From: Hygrophila difformis
Taxonomy: Eukaryota; Streptophyta; Magnoliopsida; Lamiales; Acanthaceae
Assembly (NCBI GenBank): GCA_030278955.1
Contig: JAOANR010000006.1
Span: forward strand, 52,976,915-53,040,914
DNA: 64,000 bases
Reading direction: 5' to 3'
Shown here: piece by piece, positions 53,396-64,000 of the stretch
How positions within the stretch are numbered: position 1 is the first letter of the stretch
Layout: each line of letters starts with the position of its first letter
Position numbers and translations under genes: made by a program
The notes under the pieces: generated by a model
The model's input: only the letters and a program-made list of their open reading frames with translations
Told to the model about the DNA's origin: nothing
Database searches by the model: none

Positions 53396-56058
53396 TGTAA
53401 CACCCCAATTTTTGGTAACCCAGGTCGGGATGTCACCGCCACACCTCCCTAGCAAGACACGGTTTCTCCGAGCTCGCTAAAGAGATGCAAGGCTATGGTT
53501 TTTCAGAATTTAAAACATTCAAACAGCCCATTCATATATAGTTTAAAAATAATATATCAAAGTTGCAGCGGAAAGTATTAATTACATATGTATAATGCAG
53601 CGGAATTTAAAATTGGGCCAACACGGCCAAAATACGGGTTAAACAGGCCCGTTCATGCAATTCATAACTAAGAATAGAATAATCAAAGAAACTAATGTTT
53701 TCCCAAATATCCCATGCATGCATATGATGATGCATATTCTTCATACTCTGTAGAAAAAGGAAAAAACATGGTTTGGTCAGCAAAAACTTGCTGAGTAAGT
53801 TAACACATACATGATTATGGGGTTTCAAAGCCATTAATTAGATTTAAAGAAAACATGTGCATAACACCCCATAATTTAATTTATTTATTTAAGTGCATAA
53901 TTTAAAAGACAGGGATTCCATAAGATCATAAATATAGCTTGCAAAGTAATTAAATAAATTGACATAAATTTAAAGGCATAACTTAATCGGAATCTATTTT
54001 AAATTCCTTGTAAATGTCTCGCTTCGTTTCTTTCATAGATCACCATCGCTAGGGCTCTTATGTCCGCCAGCCTTACGCTCGGGCTCTTATGTCCACGAGT
54101 ATCATGGTCAATCTTTTAATAGGTTCATTACGTCCGCTGACCATGCAATCAATATGTCGCTAGGGCTCTTACGTCCACTAGACATACACTTGGGCTCTTA
54201 TGTCCACAAGCCGTAGACAACATTGATGGTATCCAACTTAGTCATAAACCACAATGTTTTAATCTTCTCTTTGTTTAGAAAGACCAATTCCCCAAATTTA
54301 GTAAATTTCTCAATATATACTATTTTAGGACGCTATCCGCTCCGATATCATTTAAAATATTCTTCAACAAGATTTTCAAAATTTGACTTGATCAAAACCA
54401 CTGTTTACTCCAAAATTAATTAAAAATCGGTTTTAAGTCCAAAAATTCTGAAATTTGACCAGTGACTCAAAAACACAAGGATGAACAAGTTTTGTGTTTT
54501 AACGTTTTCGATCCGGATTAAGGAAATAAGTCAAAAACATGGTTTTTCATCAGGATATTAATCTGTCCGAATTTTCACAGCCACAGTTTCTAAATTTCGA
54601 AATCTACCATAGCAAACGAACTCCAAATTTGATGAAATTTTACAGACTCATTCCTAACACGATTATATAAAACTTTTGTTTAGAACTCAAAGCCTAATTC
54701 TCGTCGGATCAGGGGTTAATATTTGGCTCAAGTTCAAAATTAATTTCTGTCAGCTTTTATGAATTCGGTAAGAACGCAGATTGGTTCGGTTCAGGTTCGG
54801 AGGTCCAAATCATAATGAAAAATTCTAAAACTTTACAGAGGTGTTTTAAACTTATAGATCTACAACTCTTATGTTTAACACTATTCCTAAATCGATCTAG
54901 ATCTAATGTAAAAATCACTAACAAGTTCTGAAGTAAAATCTGTCACTGTTTCAAGATCTAAACCCAAGGCAGATTCGTTTGAGACTGTTTTCGGATATCA
55001 AATCTTAACCAAAAATTATGAAATTTTTACGGGGAATAGATCAGTGTCTTAGGAACTTTTTTCGTGTTTTAAGTTTTCCCGTTTGAACACTTTTAAGGGT
55101 TCGAACAATTCGTGCTACTTGACTGCGCCGGTGTGAACAGATTTTTAGTTAGGATTTCTTATTAGATCTTATTCGTTCGGTTGTTTTTAGTCTACCAAAA
55201 CCACGGTAAGTATTAACTTACAGATTCACGGTTGTCCCGACTCATCGATTCGGAGGCGTGGCTTCCAGTCCACCATTTATCTCCTTGATTCCGTCGGGCT
55301 CTTCGCTCTCGATCCGGATCGGGGTGTAGAATGGAAAAAGGATGAGGTTAGGATTCATTTTCGAATCGATAATGGAAAAAGGAATAGATCGGATCTTACC
55401 ACGATGATAGAAGACCCCAAATTTTGTCCAAGACAGTCTCCTCTCTTGCCTTCGTGCCTCCGACGACTCCGGGATTAGGGTTTGGTACGTATAGAGATTT
55501 TCGTAGGGTTTGAAAAATATTCGGGATTGATTAAGAGGGTTATTTATAGATGTACAAGACCTAGGGGATGTCCAAAGGCTGTCCCTAAGTGTCTTGAGTC
55601 GAAAGGAAAGCAACCGAAGTTGAAAATTCCGGATTCGGGCGAGAGAATCTCGCAATAGCCGTTTCTGTCGAGTGGCGCGGGGTTGGCGCGCCTTTAGGCC
55701 AAACAGCGCGGACTCCGCCTTGACTTCGGTTCGGGCGGGTCGTGCGATCCACGGTCTTTTCTCCTCTCTTTCGAGCTTCTATCCCTCTATGTTCTCGGGG
55801 TCCGATTTTCAGGCTATTTTCGGGCTCCAATTTCCTATCCTAATTTTTACGCGGGTCTGAATTTAATATTGGCCTCGAATTCTCGAGTTCATTGGTGTCA
55901 GGTTTCGGTGTACAATTTATTCGATTAAATTGTCTTGAGGGTTTAGGTTAGATTAGATTTCATTTCTCATTTCTTTTCTCTTTATTTATTTAGTATATTT
56001 ATTTATTATTTATTTATTTAATTATTTGTTTTATGTTGCAAAATTCTCGGGTATTACA
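53396..56058 (-). repeat. E6 3' LTR
   Basis: 2663 bp, TGTAATACCCGAGAATTTT (minus, 56058) to GGGGTGTTACA. Its start is closest to the E4 5' LTR. It contains a TATA box (minus, near 55550), a CGCG-type block (55665-55720) and class C hairpins. The interval 54230-55220 is AT-rich and gene-free. Confidence 0.88.
54045..54215 (-). repeat. Class C hairpin array in E6 LTR (about five units)
   Basis: On the minus strand the constant loop TGGACATAAGAGCC is flanked by arms CTTG/CAAG, CTAG/CTAG, CTCG/CGAG and CTGG/CTAG (one G.U). The stems covary while the loop is fixed, as in class A, but the sequence is unrelated. Same position in the LTR as the class A and B arrays. Confidence 0.85.
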
Positions 56059-56320
56059 GTCTACCCTCCTTAAGAATTAACTTCGTCCTCGAAGTTGTGT
56101 TTCGGCTTTTCTCGTATTAGGAACTAATCCTTTTGTTTATTTTATTATTTTGTGGCTGAACTTAGAATTAAAACTTCTAAGCTGCCTACGTACCCTGTGA
56201 AGGGATCAAGCCATAACGTAGTTCAAAACAATTTGAATTTGTTTATTTATGATTTAGGATACATCTTCGAGTCGAACTCCAAAGAGAAATTATTATGGGG
56301 TATCACATCCTCTCCCCCTT
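56059..56320 (-). promoter_or_regulatory. Dual polypurine region of E6
   Basis: PPT2 (AGGAGGGTAGAC, minus, 56070-56059) directly precedes the LTR. PPT1 (AAGGGGGAGAGGA, minus, 56320-56308) precedes TGTGATACCCC at 56307, 249 bases upstream. E4 shows the same pair 253 bases apart. Confidence 0.65.
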
Positions 56321-56348
56321 AGGGCTTCAGTTATCTCCCCATAACTGC

Positions 56349-57466
56349 CTATACGTTATTGTCAAGAGGGTTCGGGTTTTGGTCTTGTTCCTCGTCCCTC
56401 TCTCCTTGCTGAAGGTTCACCAAATCTATCCTCTTTTCGATCGCCTCCTCCGGCGTTCGACATCCCCTAGCCTTGTGACCAAGCTTGCCACACCTATTGC
56501 AGGTTCCAGGCTTCGGGCATTGGCGCACCAGATGTGTATGGTTGCATCGTGGGCAGCGTGGTATAAACGCAACACGGTTGTCATCTCCTCCATTGTTGAG
56601 ACCTTTATTTTCCCTCCTTCGAGATCCATTGTCTTTCCTAGAGTTGTTATTGTTGTCTTTCCGATCCTTCTTCTCAAGTCCTTGCAAGTCCTTGCTCGAC
56701 TCACCAAGTTCCTTACGCTTCAATTGCTGGATTCGAGCAATTGCTACAGCAGGTCATATATCGTCTGCAGGTTCGTGAATTGTCCTACTGCAAGTATCTC
56801 CCGGATACTAAGGTTCAGACCCATCTCGAATTTCTGAGCCTTGTCAGAGTCGGTTGGCACTAGCCTCGTAGCAAATCGTACTAGCTCCTTGAATTTGGTG
56901 TAGTACTCTTGCACCGTTTGTGCACCTTGCTTTAAGTTGATGAATTCCTCGTACTTCGGAGTCTTGGTGCTCAGGGGGTAGAATCGTTCCCTCAAGGCTT
57001 CCTTAAGTTCGTCCCAAGTGTAGGTTTATTCGTCTTCCTCTGAATTCGCTCGAAGGTTTTGCCATCACTCATCGGCTTCGCCTCCTAAGTAGTAGGTTGC
57101 GACGTGTATCTTCTCCTCATCAGGGCATTTGATAGCGTTCAAGAGCTTATCAAAGGTACAGATCCACCCTTCCAACTTGGCCGGATCCTCCTGGCCGTCA
57201 TAATGGGGTGGGTTGTAGGGGTTTACTAACGCCAAGTAGTTGACTCGGGCTACTGGCGGAGGTACTGTTTGTGCCCTATGCACCTCAGCATTTCCTAATG
57301 CTACAAGGACTTCCTCCACAGTCCTTAGACGTTCTTCCATGTTCTTCGGTGCAGGAGGTACTCGTTCTCCTAAGTTTTGAGGGGTCTCATTGTTATTGGC
57401 CACGTTGGGGAGGTTAGCGTCAGTGCCATTTGGACTTACCTTCCTTGGGTTTCTCCTAGGTGTCAT
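56349..57466 (-). pseudogene. Gypsy gag (E6)
   Basis: Minus strand from ATG 57466 (MTPRRNPRKVSPNG): capsid region with DPAKLEGWICTFDKLLNAIKC and LRERFYPLSTKTPKYEEF, KFEMGLNLSI, then a basic linker and a zinc knuckle (CPRCNHTHLVRQCP, CNRCGKLGHKARGC). Stop codons near 57065 and a frameshift near 56750 break it. Homologous to the E1 gag at 24008-25015 with clear divergence. The coding sequence ends next to the polypurine region, so pol was lost in this copy or its parent. Confidence 0.9.
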
Positions 57467-57972
57467 TTTCTGTTATAATGTATATAGATTAGTTTATCAG
57501 AGTTTAGATAGATCGCTTGAACAAGAAATTTGCTAAATTGTATATGAGATCAAGTGTTAAACGCGCACCCATAAGGCCACGTTTAGAGCATCGTGAGTTT
57601 CAAATTTCGAATTTTGAATTTTTGGATTTGTTGTTTGGAAATCCAAACAAGGTTTTTTTTGGAATAAAGAGTGTTTTGATAAAACTTGATTTTTTTATTG
57701 TTCCACATAAGGAAATTTTCTAATTCGTACAAGGATAGGAATGGCTAAGGCCGGGGATTGTTATGCTTAGGCGTGCGCTTAGATGAACGCGATCTAGAAC
57801 TAAGGCAAGATCAGTCTCTAGTTAGCGTTCCTAATTCGATGTCAAGCCTCTAAGTTATCTAGGTGTAGCAAGAGATTTAAGTTAGAACATATCGCTTCTA
57901 GGTTTTCTAAGGTATTGAAAAAAAAAATGTGGTATGCACATGCAGATGATTTTCCCCCCCAAAATAATTCAT

Positions 57973-57976
<4 letters not shown>

Positions 57977-58019
<43 letters not shown>

Positions 58020-58032
58020 AATATATATATAT
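57977..58032 (+). repeat. (AT)n microsatellite
   Basis: About 50 bases of alternating TA at the border between E6 and the gene-fragment region; possible break and rejoin point. Confidence 0.95.
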
Positions 58033-58860
58033 GTGGGACGCCTTTTTGCTACAGTTGTTACTATGAATAGTGTCGGATCTTCCTCTTCCATACCCGACCC
58101 GATTTGTAATCTTATACGGAACTTCCTCCCCCAGCGTCGCCCGCTCCCCCATTTCCTCCAATTCACTCCCAGCTCCACCGATGTGCCCTATTTCCCTATT
58201 CGGATTACGCGACGCCATTACCTCTCCTCTTCCGTCGTTGTCGTCTCACCCGTAGCTCGCATTGCAATTAATCCGCAGGCCTTCGTCGTGGAATTGGTAG
58301 CAGCTTCGATTCCGTTTTCTGCCTCCCGTACCCAGAAACCCGGCGCGCCCTTCACGCTGTTGCGATTTCAGATTTTCCTTTAGAAATTGCAAACACCGCT
58401 GCGCCGCCGTTGTTGCGCCTTCGTGTACGCCGTTGTTGCCCTAGAAACCGCCCACTTTCGTCGCAACGCCCGAAAAGGTATTTCTCCATATTTTCCCTTT
58501 TTTCCTTCGATAGCTACAATTTTGTCGCTTTCTTTCGTTGCCCTTCGATGTGGATAGGGATTCAGTTTTGTGTTTGAAATTTTTATACCGTGCGCACTTG
58601 GACGCACTCTACAGTGTACAGATTCTGTGTAAAAGGTTTTATTTTTTTAGAATAGTTCATCACTGGATAATGTCGGACTGCTCATTTGTATGTCAGGTGC
58701 ATCAATTAGTATATACTTGGTATATTCAATTAGAAAGTTGCTTATATTTTGCCTTCTGTTGTAAGGGTAGAAGGAATGAGTCCAATTATTATATGTGAAC
58801 TATAATGGAGTATGCTTGATTTGTAATCCAACTATATTATTGTCATGGTGATAATATTGT
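58033..58860 (+). other. Unidentified gene-leader-like sequence
   Basis: 58060-58480 is a CT-rich block with an exon-like end CGAAAAG/GTATTTCTCC (possible donor near 58481), followed by T-rich intron-like sequence to 58860. Open frames of 60-150 codons occur but no domain is recognised. It resembles a 5' untranslated exon and first intron of an unknown plant gene. Confidence 0.35.
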
Positions 58861-58911
58861 AGCCTATATAAAAAAATTTTGAAGAAATATCAAACAAAAG
58901 ACCCAGCGTAC

Positions 58912-59340
58912 CTGGTGACAGCTCCCATTTTCTGCATTCCAGAGAGAAACTTCATTGCTTCCGGCAGCTACGTAAACAAGGGGCCTTGTGGTGGTAGACA
59001 AGGGAATGCAAGGTGGGACAAAAAGATAAATTTTTTCAATGGGGTATGACAAAGAATATTGCCATGAGTTGACAGGGATACAGAATCTGATATCCCACAA
59101 AGTAAGCACACCCCTAGATGATCCTGATACAAACCAAACCAGTTACCACAGGGGTCGGCCACCAGACTTGATATATAACCCTCCACAGGAGAAACTTTTG
59201 TATTCCACCCACTTGCACTTGTTCTTGTATCCCAGAGTTGAATCGCACAACTTTGTGTACTAAAGAGAATAATTTTACTAGTGCCGTCAGAATAATAGTT
59301 CAAAAGGCTTAATAGTGGACGAGTTGTTTTGTGAATACAT
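58912..59340 (-). pseudogene. VPS15-like WD40 gene fragment
   Basis: The minus strand encodes NYYSDGTSKIILFSTQS, IQLWDTRT, EGYISSLV, then after a short frame disturbance (near 59140) LTLWDIRFCIPVNSWQYS, TTTRPLVYVAAGSNEVSLWN and ENGSCHQ. It ends at a splice donor (CAG/GTACGC at 58912/58911). This pattern recalls the C-terminal WD repeats of plant VPS15, the PI3-kinase regulatory subunit in autophagy and endosome trafficking. Only one exon is present, frameshifted, and it runs opposite to the neighbouring PDI exon. The retained intron border shows a DNA-level copy, not a retrocopy. Identification from memory of the family; moderately high confidence. Confidence 0.75.
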
Positions 59341-59408
59341 GAACTTTTGAAAATGCTTACTGGTTTATGTTGCTTCTGTAGTTAGGATTGATTGTCATTC
59401 TTGTGCAG

Positions 59409-59493
59409 GTGTGGGCACGGTAAGAAGCTTGCTCCGGAGTGTGAGAAGCTTGGTGCCAGTTTCAAGAAAGCAAAATCTGTCTTCATCGCCAAG
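59409..59493 (+). pseudogene. PDI-like 2 (thioredoxin-domain) single-exon fragment
   Basis: An 85-base exon between TTGTGCAG and AAG/GTTAGC translates to [18 protein letters not shown] and [10 protein letters not shown]. This matches the active-site exon of plant protein disulfide isomerase-like 2 proteins, where the motif is CGHC. Here the second Cys is Gly, so the redox site is destroyed. No other PDI exon is seen nearby. An isolated genomic exon with both splice sites is typical of transduplicated fragments. Confidence 0.8.
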
Positions 59494-60615
59494 GTTAGCT
59501 GAATTTAGTTTTTTTTTTTTTTTTTTGGTGTTTGTGCGGCGTTCTGAAGTGCATTTGTGCGTGTCAAATTAATTACTGCTGTTAAAGTAATTTGATGCGT
59601 TGTGTTTGAATTCCTAAAGGATAAAGCACAGCCTATCCTATAGTGATCTAAATTCTTTAAAAGCCAATATGTAGGAGTGTCGTAGATTTCTTTCCAATTT
59701 TACGAATCAATAAGCCTATTAGATTCTACTTCTATAAACCTTACGGCATTCATTCACTGGAAACAACTTCCATAGGCCCAATGTTAACTGATACATATTT
59801 GCCACCAGAGGATATTTTCTGTCTCACTTGGCCCTGTAGAAGAATAAAATTTTATAGGGTATTTTCCTAATGTAGCTTAAGGTCTTGAACTGTGTTTTGA
59901 CTGACAAAAGCAGTAATGGAATTTAAACATCCGATATGGTGAATTTCTTTTCCAAGTAAAGGAAGAAACGGTCTTTATGCATAGTCATAGAAAGAAGAAA
60001 ATGGTATGAAGACCTACTCAATGATTTTCATAAGCTAAGCATTTATTATGACCCAAGTCCACAGCAAGGATCATAAGTGGTAATAATTCAGTTATTGTTA
60101 GTCAGGACAAGAAAGCAATGCAAACAGACGAAGAGAGGAAGCATCCCTCAAGAAAGTAATGGCACCCCATTGCTGGTTCAGAATAATAATTTTATAAATT
60201 CAGTAATGCTTCAGTAATTAGAAAAGTATGGCAGTCAGCTATAAAATGTGATCATTTTACAAATCAAATGCATTATAACTTTAAGGTCAAACAATGTGGG
60301 GTTAACTTAACAGGAAATTATATAAAGGCACCACAGGTGGTAGGGATTATTGTGGTTAATGAGGAGCTAAAAACAACCCACTTCTTCCATACGCATCTAA
60401 TACTCTCATCCCAATGTCCTTTTCTGCTTTAGCCCTTCACATGCACTAATCTGTATTTATCCATATTTCCTTTTCCAAGTTAATTTTCATGGACTCTTCA
60501 CCTTTAATTGTTTATTTGGAAAATAATTATAGTATTTTGTTAATTAGAAAAATTTAGCAACTCATTGCATAGTATTTATTTTATTAGTCCAGTTTTCAAT
60601 TCGAACTAAGTTAAC
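59494..60615. other. No gene seen between PDI fragment and Helitron ORF
   Basis: AT-rich sequence with a T run at 59510-59527 and no coding similarity recognised. It may contain the Helitron 5' end, but I could not locate a convincing terminus. Confidence 0.5.
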
Positions 60616-63600
60616 ATGCAACAACCACCTTTTCAAGATCAACCTATGCAAGGAAATGAAATATCCAATGCACAACCTCTTCGTAGGAGTTCTCTCTTTC
60701 GTCAGTTGCTTGAGGCACACGTTCGTAGAATTATTTCCTGATAATTTTCAAGCTGTATGAACAAATTTCTATTTCTCATTGGGTTCTTATTCATTATGTT
60801 AATTTAATCTATATTGTTGAAATGGTTGGCTTTTTAGGATACAGAACACGTCGAATCCAGGAGTCTTCCACGGCGTACTCTTCAACAGCGTATTGCTGAA
60901 CGTCGCAGCCATGCAGCCGAGCGCCGTGCTTCTACATCAAATGGACCACATGTACGCAGACGCAATATTAGCAATGCTCCCTGGGAAGCTCCGCTCCCTT
61001 CTATTTGCAATGATTGCAGTGCATTAATATTCTACGGCGAGTCCAAAGGATTATGTTGTGCCTTTGGAACATTTGCCTTAGATCCATTACTTGCACCTCC
61101 TATTCTTCAAGACCTTTTCCTTCACAGACATGCCTTATCGGATCATTTCCTTACATATATCGCACATACAACAATTCATTCTCTTTCTCAATCTTGGGAG
61201 TCCAATACGATGTTAATTTGCAGCGCAATGAACAAAATGTGTATGTATTCCGTGTCAATGGAACGATGCACCATTTCATTAGTTCCTTATTCCCAACTGC
61301 TGAATCGCACAAGAATCTCAAACTTTATTATAGTGATCCTGGAATTGAACTTGAAAGACGAATGCATGACAAGGCGGACTTAAACAAAGATCTTGTTGGT
61401 TTACTAATAAATATTACAGCATCAAATCCTTACGCAAGATTCTTCAGGCAACTTCATCATATCCCATGTCTGAATGAATATAAAATGTTCTTAAAAACAT
61501 CTAACCGCTTGGACAAACGAGTCTATAACCTTCCAATTGTTGATGATGTTTCTATTATATGGCAAGATGGACAATCAAGTGATGCTGACTTAGTTCGTGA
61601 TATACAAGTGTATCCATTCGATGGAATGCCCAAGAAAGTATCTTATTACTCTTTTGCATATGATCCTGTTCAGTACCCTTTAATCCATGCATATGGACAA
61701 CCGGGTTGGCAACCAGATACAATTAAGAAAAAACGTAATGCAAATGATGGTAATGCTGCTGACACCGCCGAAAATTTTTTTGCCAGCCTAAATGAGCAAT
61801 CTCTTGAAATAGGACAAGAACGTATGTTCTTTTAACACCTTTACTTTATTCTTTCTGATGCATTTACGTTCTTGCTTTAATGCCTTCTTTTCGTCCTTTC
61901 CACCAGCGCCACCCAAAAAGCAAAGATGGATGGATAAAAGTCATGTCTCCATTCGTGAGTACTACTCCTAACGGCTGCAGATTCGTCCATCTTTGCCAGG
62001 CATCTTACTCAGGACTGGCCGTTTATTTTCAACAATATGTTGTTGACCAATATATCAAAATAGAAACTCAACGCTTGGACTTTTACAGATCATAACAAAA
62101 TCAAAAAAAACAAAGAATTGAAACCATGCAGGGAATTCAGGATGCTTTTAATTTACAAGGATTGGATGATCTAAATCAAATTGGAAAACCAATTGTCTTA
62201 CCCTCTTCTTTTATCGGTGGACCTCGTGATATGCATCGACGTTATATGGATGATATGGCTCTTGTTCAAAAATTCGGAAAACCTGACTTCTTCATTACAA
62301 TGACATGTAATCCGCAATGGATTGAAATTACACAACATCTTTCTCAAAATGATAATTGCACTAATCGGCCTGACTTGACAGCACGAATCTTCCGTATGAA
62401 ACTTGAAGAGCTTAAACATGAACTTTTCGACAAAGATCTATTGGGCTGTGTTTGTGCTTACTCATATGTGGTTGAGTTCCAAAAAAGAGGCTTACCACAT
62501 GTCCATATGTTATTAATTATGTATCCTGAAGATAAAATGGAAGATCCTTCACAATATGATAATTTCATTTCTGCTGAACTTCCGGATCCTACTACAGAAA
62601 AGTACTTGCACGATTTAGTTTCCAAACATATGCTTCATGGCCCTTGTGGAACAGATAATCCAAACAATGCTTGTATGGGTGATGGAAAATGCAAAAATCA
62701 TTACCCTAAAGAATTCAATGATCTTACAACACATGCTCCCAATGGCTATCCTTTATATCGTAGGCGAAATAACGGCTCAGTTGTGTTTTCACGAAACCGT
62801 TTACTAGACAACATATGGATTGTGCCTTACAACCTATACTTGCTTGCAAAATTTGATTGCCATATTAATGTTGAAATTTGTTCCAAAATAAAATTAGTCA
62901 AGTATTTGTATAAATATGTATACAAAGGTCATGACCCTATTGCCTTTTCAGTACGTGCCTCTGATCAAGGTCAACAAATTGATGAAATTACTGCATTTCA
63001 AACAGGCCATTGGGTTGCCCCCCAGAGGCATGCTGGCGTATTCTTGGGTTTCTCATGAATGCAATGCGCCCTGCTGTTATAGCACTTCAATTACACTTGC
63101 CAAATTATCAGTACACTACTTTTTCTACAACTGCTCCTATTCAAACAGTTGTAGAAAATAATCAAGCGCACCGTACCATGCTTACAGAATTTTTCCACAT
63201 CAATAACCATAATAGTTTTGCTAAAGAGAAAAACCTTTTATATAAAGATTTTTCAGAACATTTTGTATGGGATTCAATAAAGAAAGAATGGCATCAAAGA
63301 AAGTGTGGTACTGTAGTAGGGCGTATTGTCACTGCACGGCCAAATGAAAATGAAAGATAAAATCTACGACTGCTTTTACAACATCGTCGAGCACCAACAT
63401 CATTTGATGACATTAAAACTGTTAGTGGCACATTGTGTGAGACTTTTCGATCTGCATGCGTTGTCCTAGGCTTGCTAGAGAGTGACACAGCCATCATCGA
63501 TTGCCTAACAGAAGCATCACATTTTCAGCTTCCAAATTCCTTCTCGCAACTCTTCGCATCGATCCTCATCTTCTATAATCCTACTGAACCTCAAAAATTG

Positions 63601-64000
63601 TGGACTGAATTCTACCAATTTTGCACAACTCTTGGATCATCTCCTACTAATCTTGACATCTCTATCAAAATACATGCTTCTATTAATGTGAACAGACATC
63701 TTTCAGCAACTGGAAACAGTTTGGCAGACTTTGGTATATAGTAAATAATGATCCAACCTCAAATGGAAATGAGAACATTTTCGAACAGAACCTTTTCACA
63801 AATTCTTCATTATATGGTACCCTTCCACTACCAAATACATTGAATGAAGAACAGTATCAAATTTTCCAGATTGTGGCAGATAAATTACATAAAAAATTGC
63901 CTTTTATATGTTTCATTGATGGTCCAGCTGGCACAGGTAAAACATATCTCTATAATTCCATTCTTGGTTATGCACACAAATTGAATCTTATTTCAGCTCC
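60616..64000 (+). mobile_element. Helitron, Rep-helicase region (runs off window)
   Basis: Coding remains of a rolling-circle Helitron on the plus strand, from a likely start codon at 60616 to the helicase Walker A motif at the window end. The 3' half of the helicase and the CTRR hairpin terminus lie outside. Neighbouring gene fragments at 58912-59493 may be cargo of this or a related Helitron. Confidence 0.85.
60616..64000 (+). pseudogene. Helitron RepHel protein, decayed
   Basis: Short first exon from ATG 60616 (MQQPPFQDQP) and likely acceptor at 60838. Zinc-finger-like ICNDCSALIFYGESKGLCC (61003). Frameshift near 61150. N-terminal Helitron region (61200-61820), then a probable intron 61826-61905 (GTATGT...CACCAG). 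Rep nuclease: GPRDMHRRYMDDMALVQKFG, FFITMTCNPQW, the HUH-type GLPHVHML (62495), and the tyrosine region KLVKYLYKYVYKG (62900). A frameshift near 63025 follows. The PIF1-like helicase starts near 63840 with Walker A GPAGTGKTYLY (63925). Stops near 62092, 63358 and 63740 add to the damage. This copy cannot encode active protein. Confidence 0.9.

Larger units (their letters stand above)
53396..57940 (-). mobile_element. Gag-only gypsy element E6 (5' truncated)
   Basis: Minus strand: 3' LTR 53396-56058, two polypurine-like sites, gag (57466-56349), leader up to about 57940, where it meets an AT microsatellite. No primer site or 5' LTR is present. Pol is absent: gag is followed within about 40 bases by the upstream polypurine site. 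ORF0 is not visible. Confidence 0.8.

Noticed and set aside
57940..58060. Helitron 5' terminus at the AT-rich border
   Set aside because: No TC start with A/T host flanks could be defined in the microsatellite; left unassigned.
57969..58218. Tyr-Ile repeat frames
   Set aside because: Translation of the AT microsatellite.
59409..59493. Functional PDI gene
   Set aside because: Only one exon is present and the CGHC motif is changed to CGHG.

Overview
This is a transposon-packed stretch of a plant nuclear genome, most likely an angiosperm and probably a eudicot. The evidence is chromovirus-type Ty3/gypsy elements with an initiator-tRNA-Met primer site, a plant L1 LINE with a C-terminal RNase H, a CACTA miniature element, a plant Helitron, several genes of the 'putative plant transposon protein' family, and broken exons resembling plant VPS15 and PDI-like 2. 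No intact ordinary host gene was found. Everything coding is element-derived or a fragment. Family names come from reading motifs by eye; no database was searched.

Layout and nesting. (1) 1-8679: a minus-strand Ty3/gypsy copy (E0). Its integrase is split by a 5.9-kb LTR-like insert (361-6268, TSD GTGAT), and its front part is replaced by an oppositely oriented gene cassette (7515-8679). (2) 8680-27189: a plus-strand gypsy copy (E1) that landed in that cassette. Its 5' LTR was hit by a 6.8-kb LINE (9467-16306, 16-bp TSD) and by a second LTR-like insert of the same family as the first (17905-22509, TSD TATCT). E1 has a primer site, a small leader ORF (here ORF0) and a single-frame gag-pol with four stops, cut off in front of integrase. 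(3) 27190-37344: a chimeric plus-strand gypsy copy (E4) with mismatched LTRs, ORF0, the antisense cassette in place of gag and most of pol, an integrase/chromodomain tail, and a 211-bp CACTA element in its 3' LTR. (4) 37345-38507 and 48215-53395: a minus-strand non-gypsy element carrying two genes of the plant transposon-protein family. It is split by (5) 38508-48209 (E5), a very young minus-strand non-autonomous gypsy with near-identical 2.79-kb LTRs (TSD AAATT), ORF0, the antisense cassette and a chromodomain remnant. (6) 53396-about 57940: a minus-strand gag-only gypsy copy (E6). (7) 58033-59493: gene fragments that keep splice sites. (8) 60616-64000: a decayed Helitron Rep-helicase running off the window.

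Two themes stand out. First, the LTRs carry arrays of short hairpins whose stems vary in a compensatory way while the loops stay constant. At least three unrelated hairpin types sit at the same LTR position in different gypsy subfamilies, and two more types occur in the other two element families. Second, three gypsy copies carry the same spliced antisense gene, joined to pol at different points. Two of them also keep a short sense ORF after the primer site, and one of those moved very recently. Together these suggest a non-autonomous chromovirus lineage built from an LTR leader with structured RNA, a coiled-coil/acidic leader ORF and an antisense transposon-protein gene, presumably mobilised by gag-pol of relatives such as E1.
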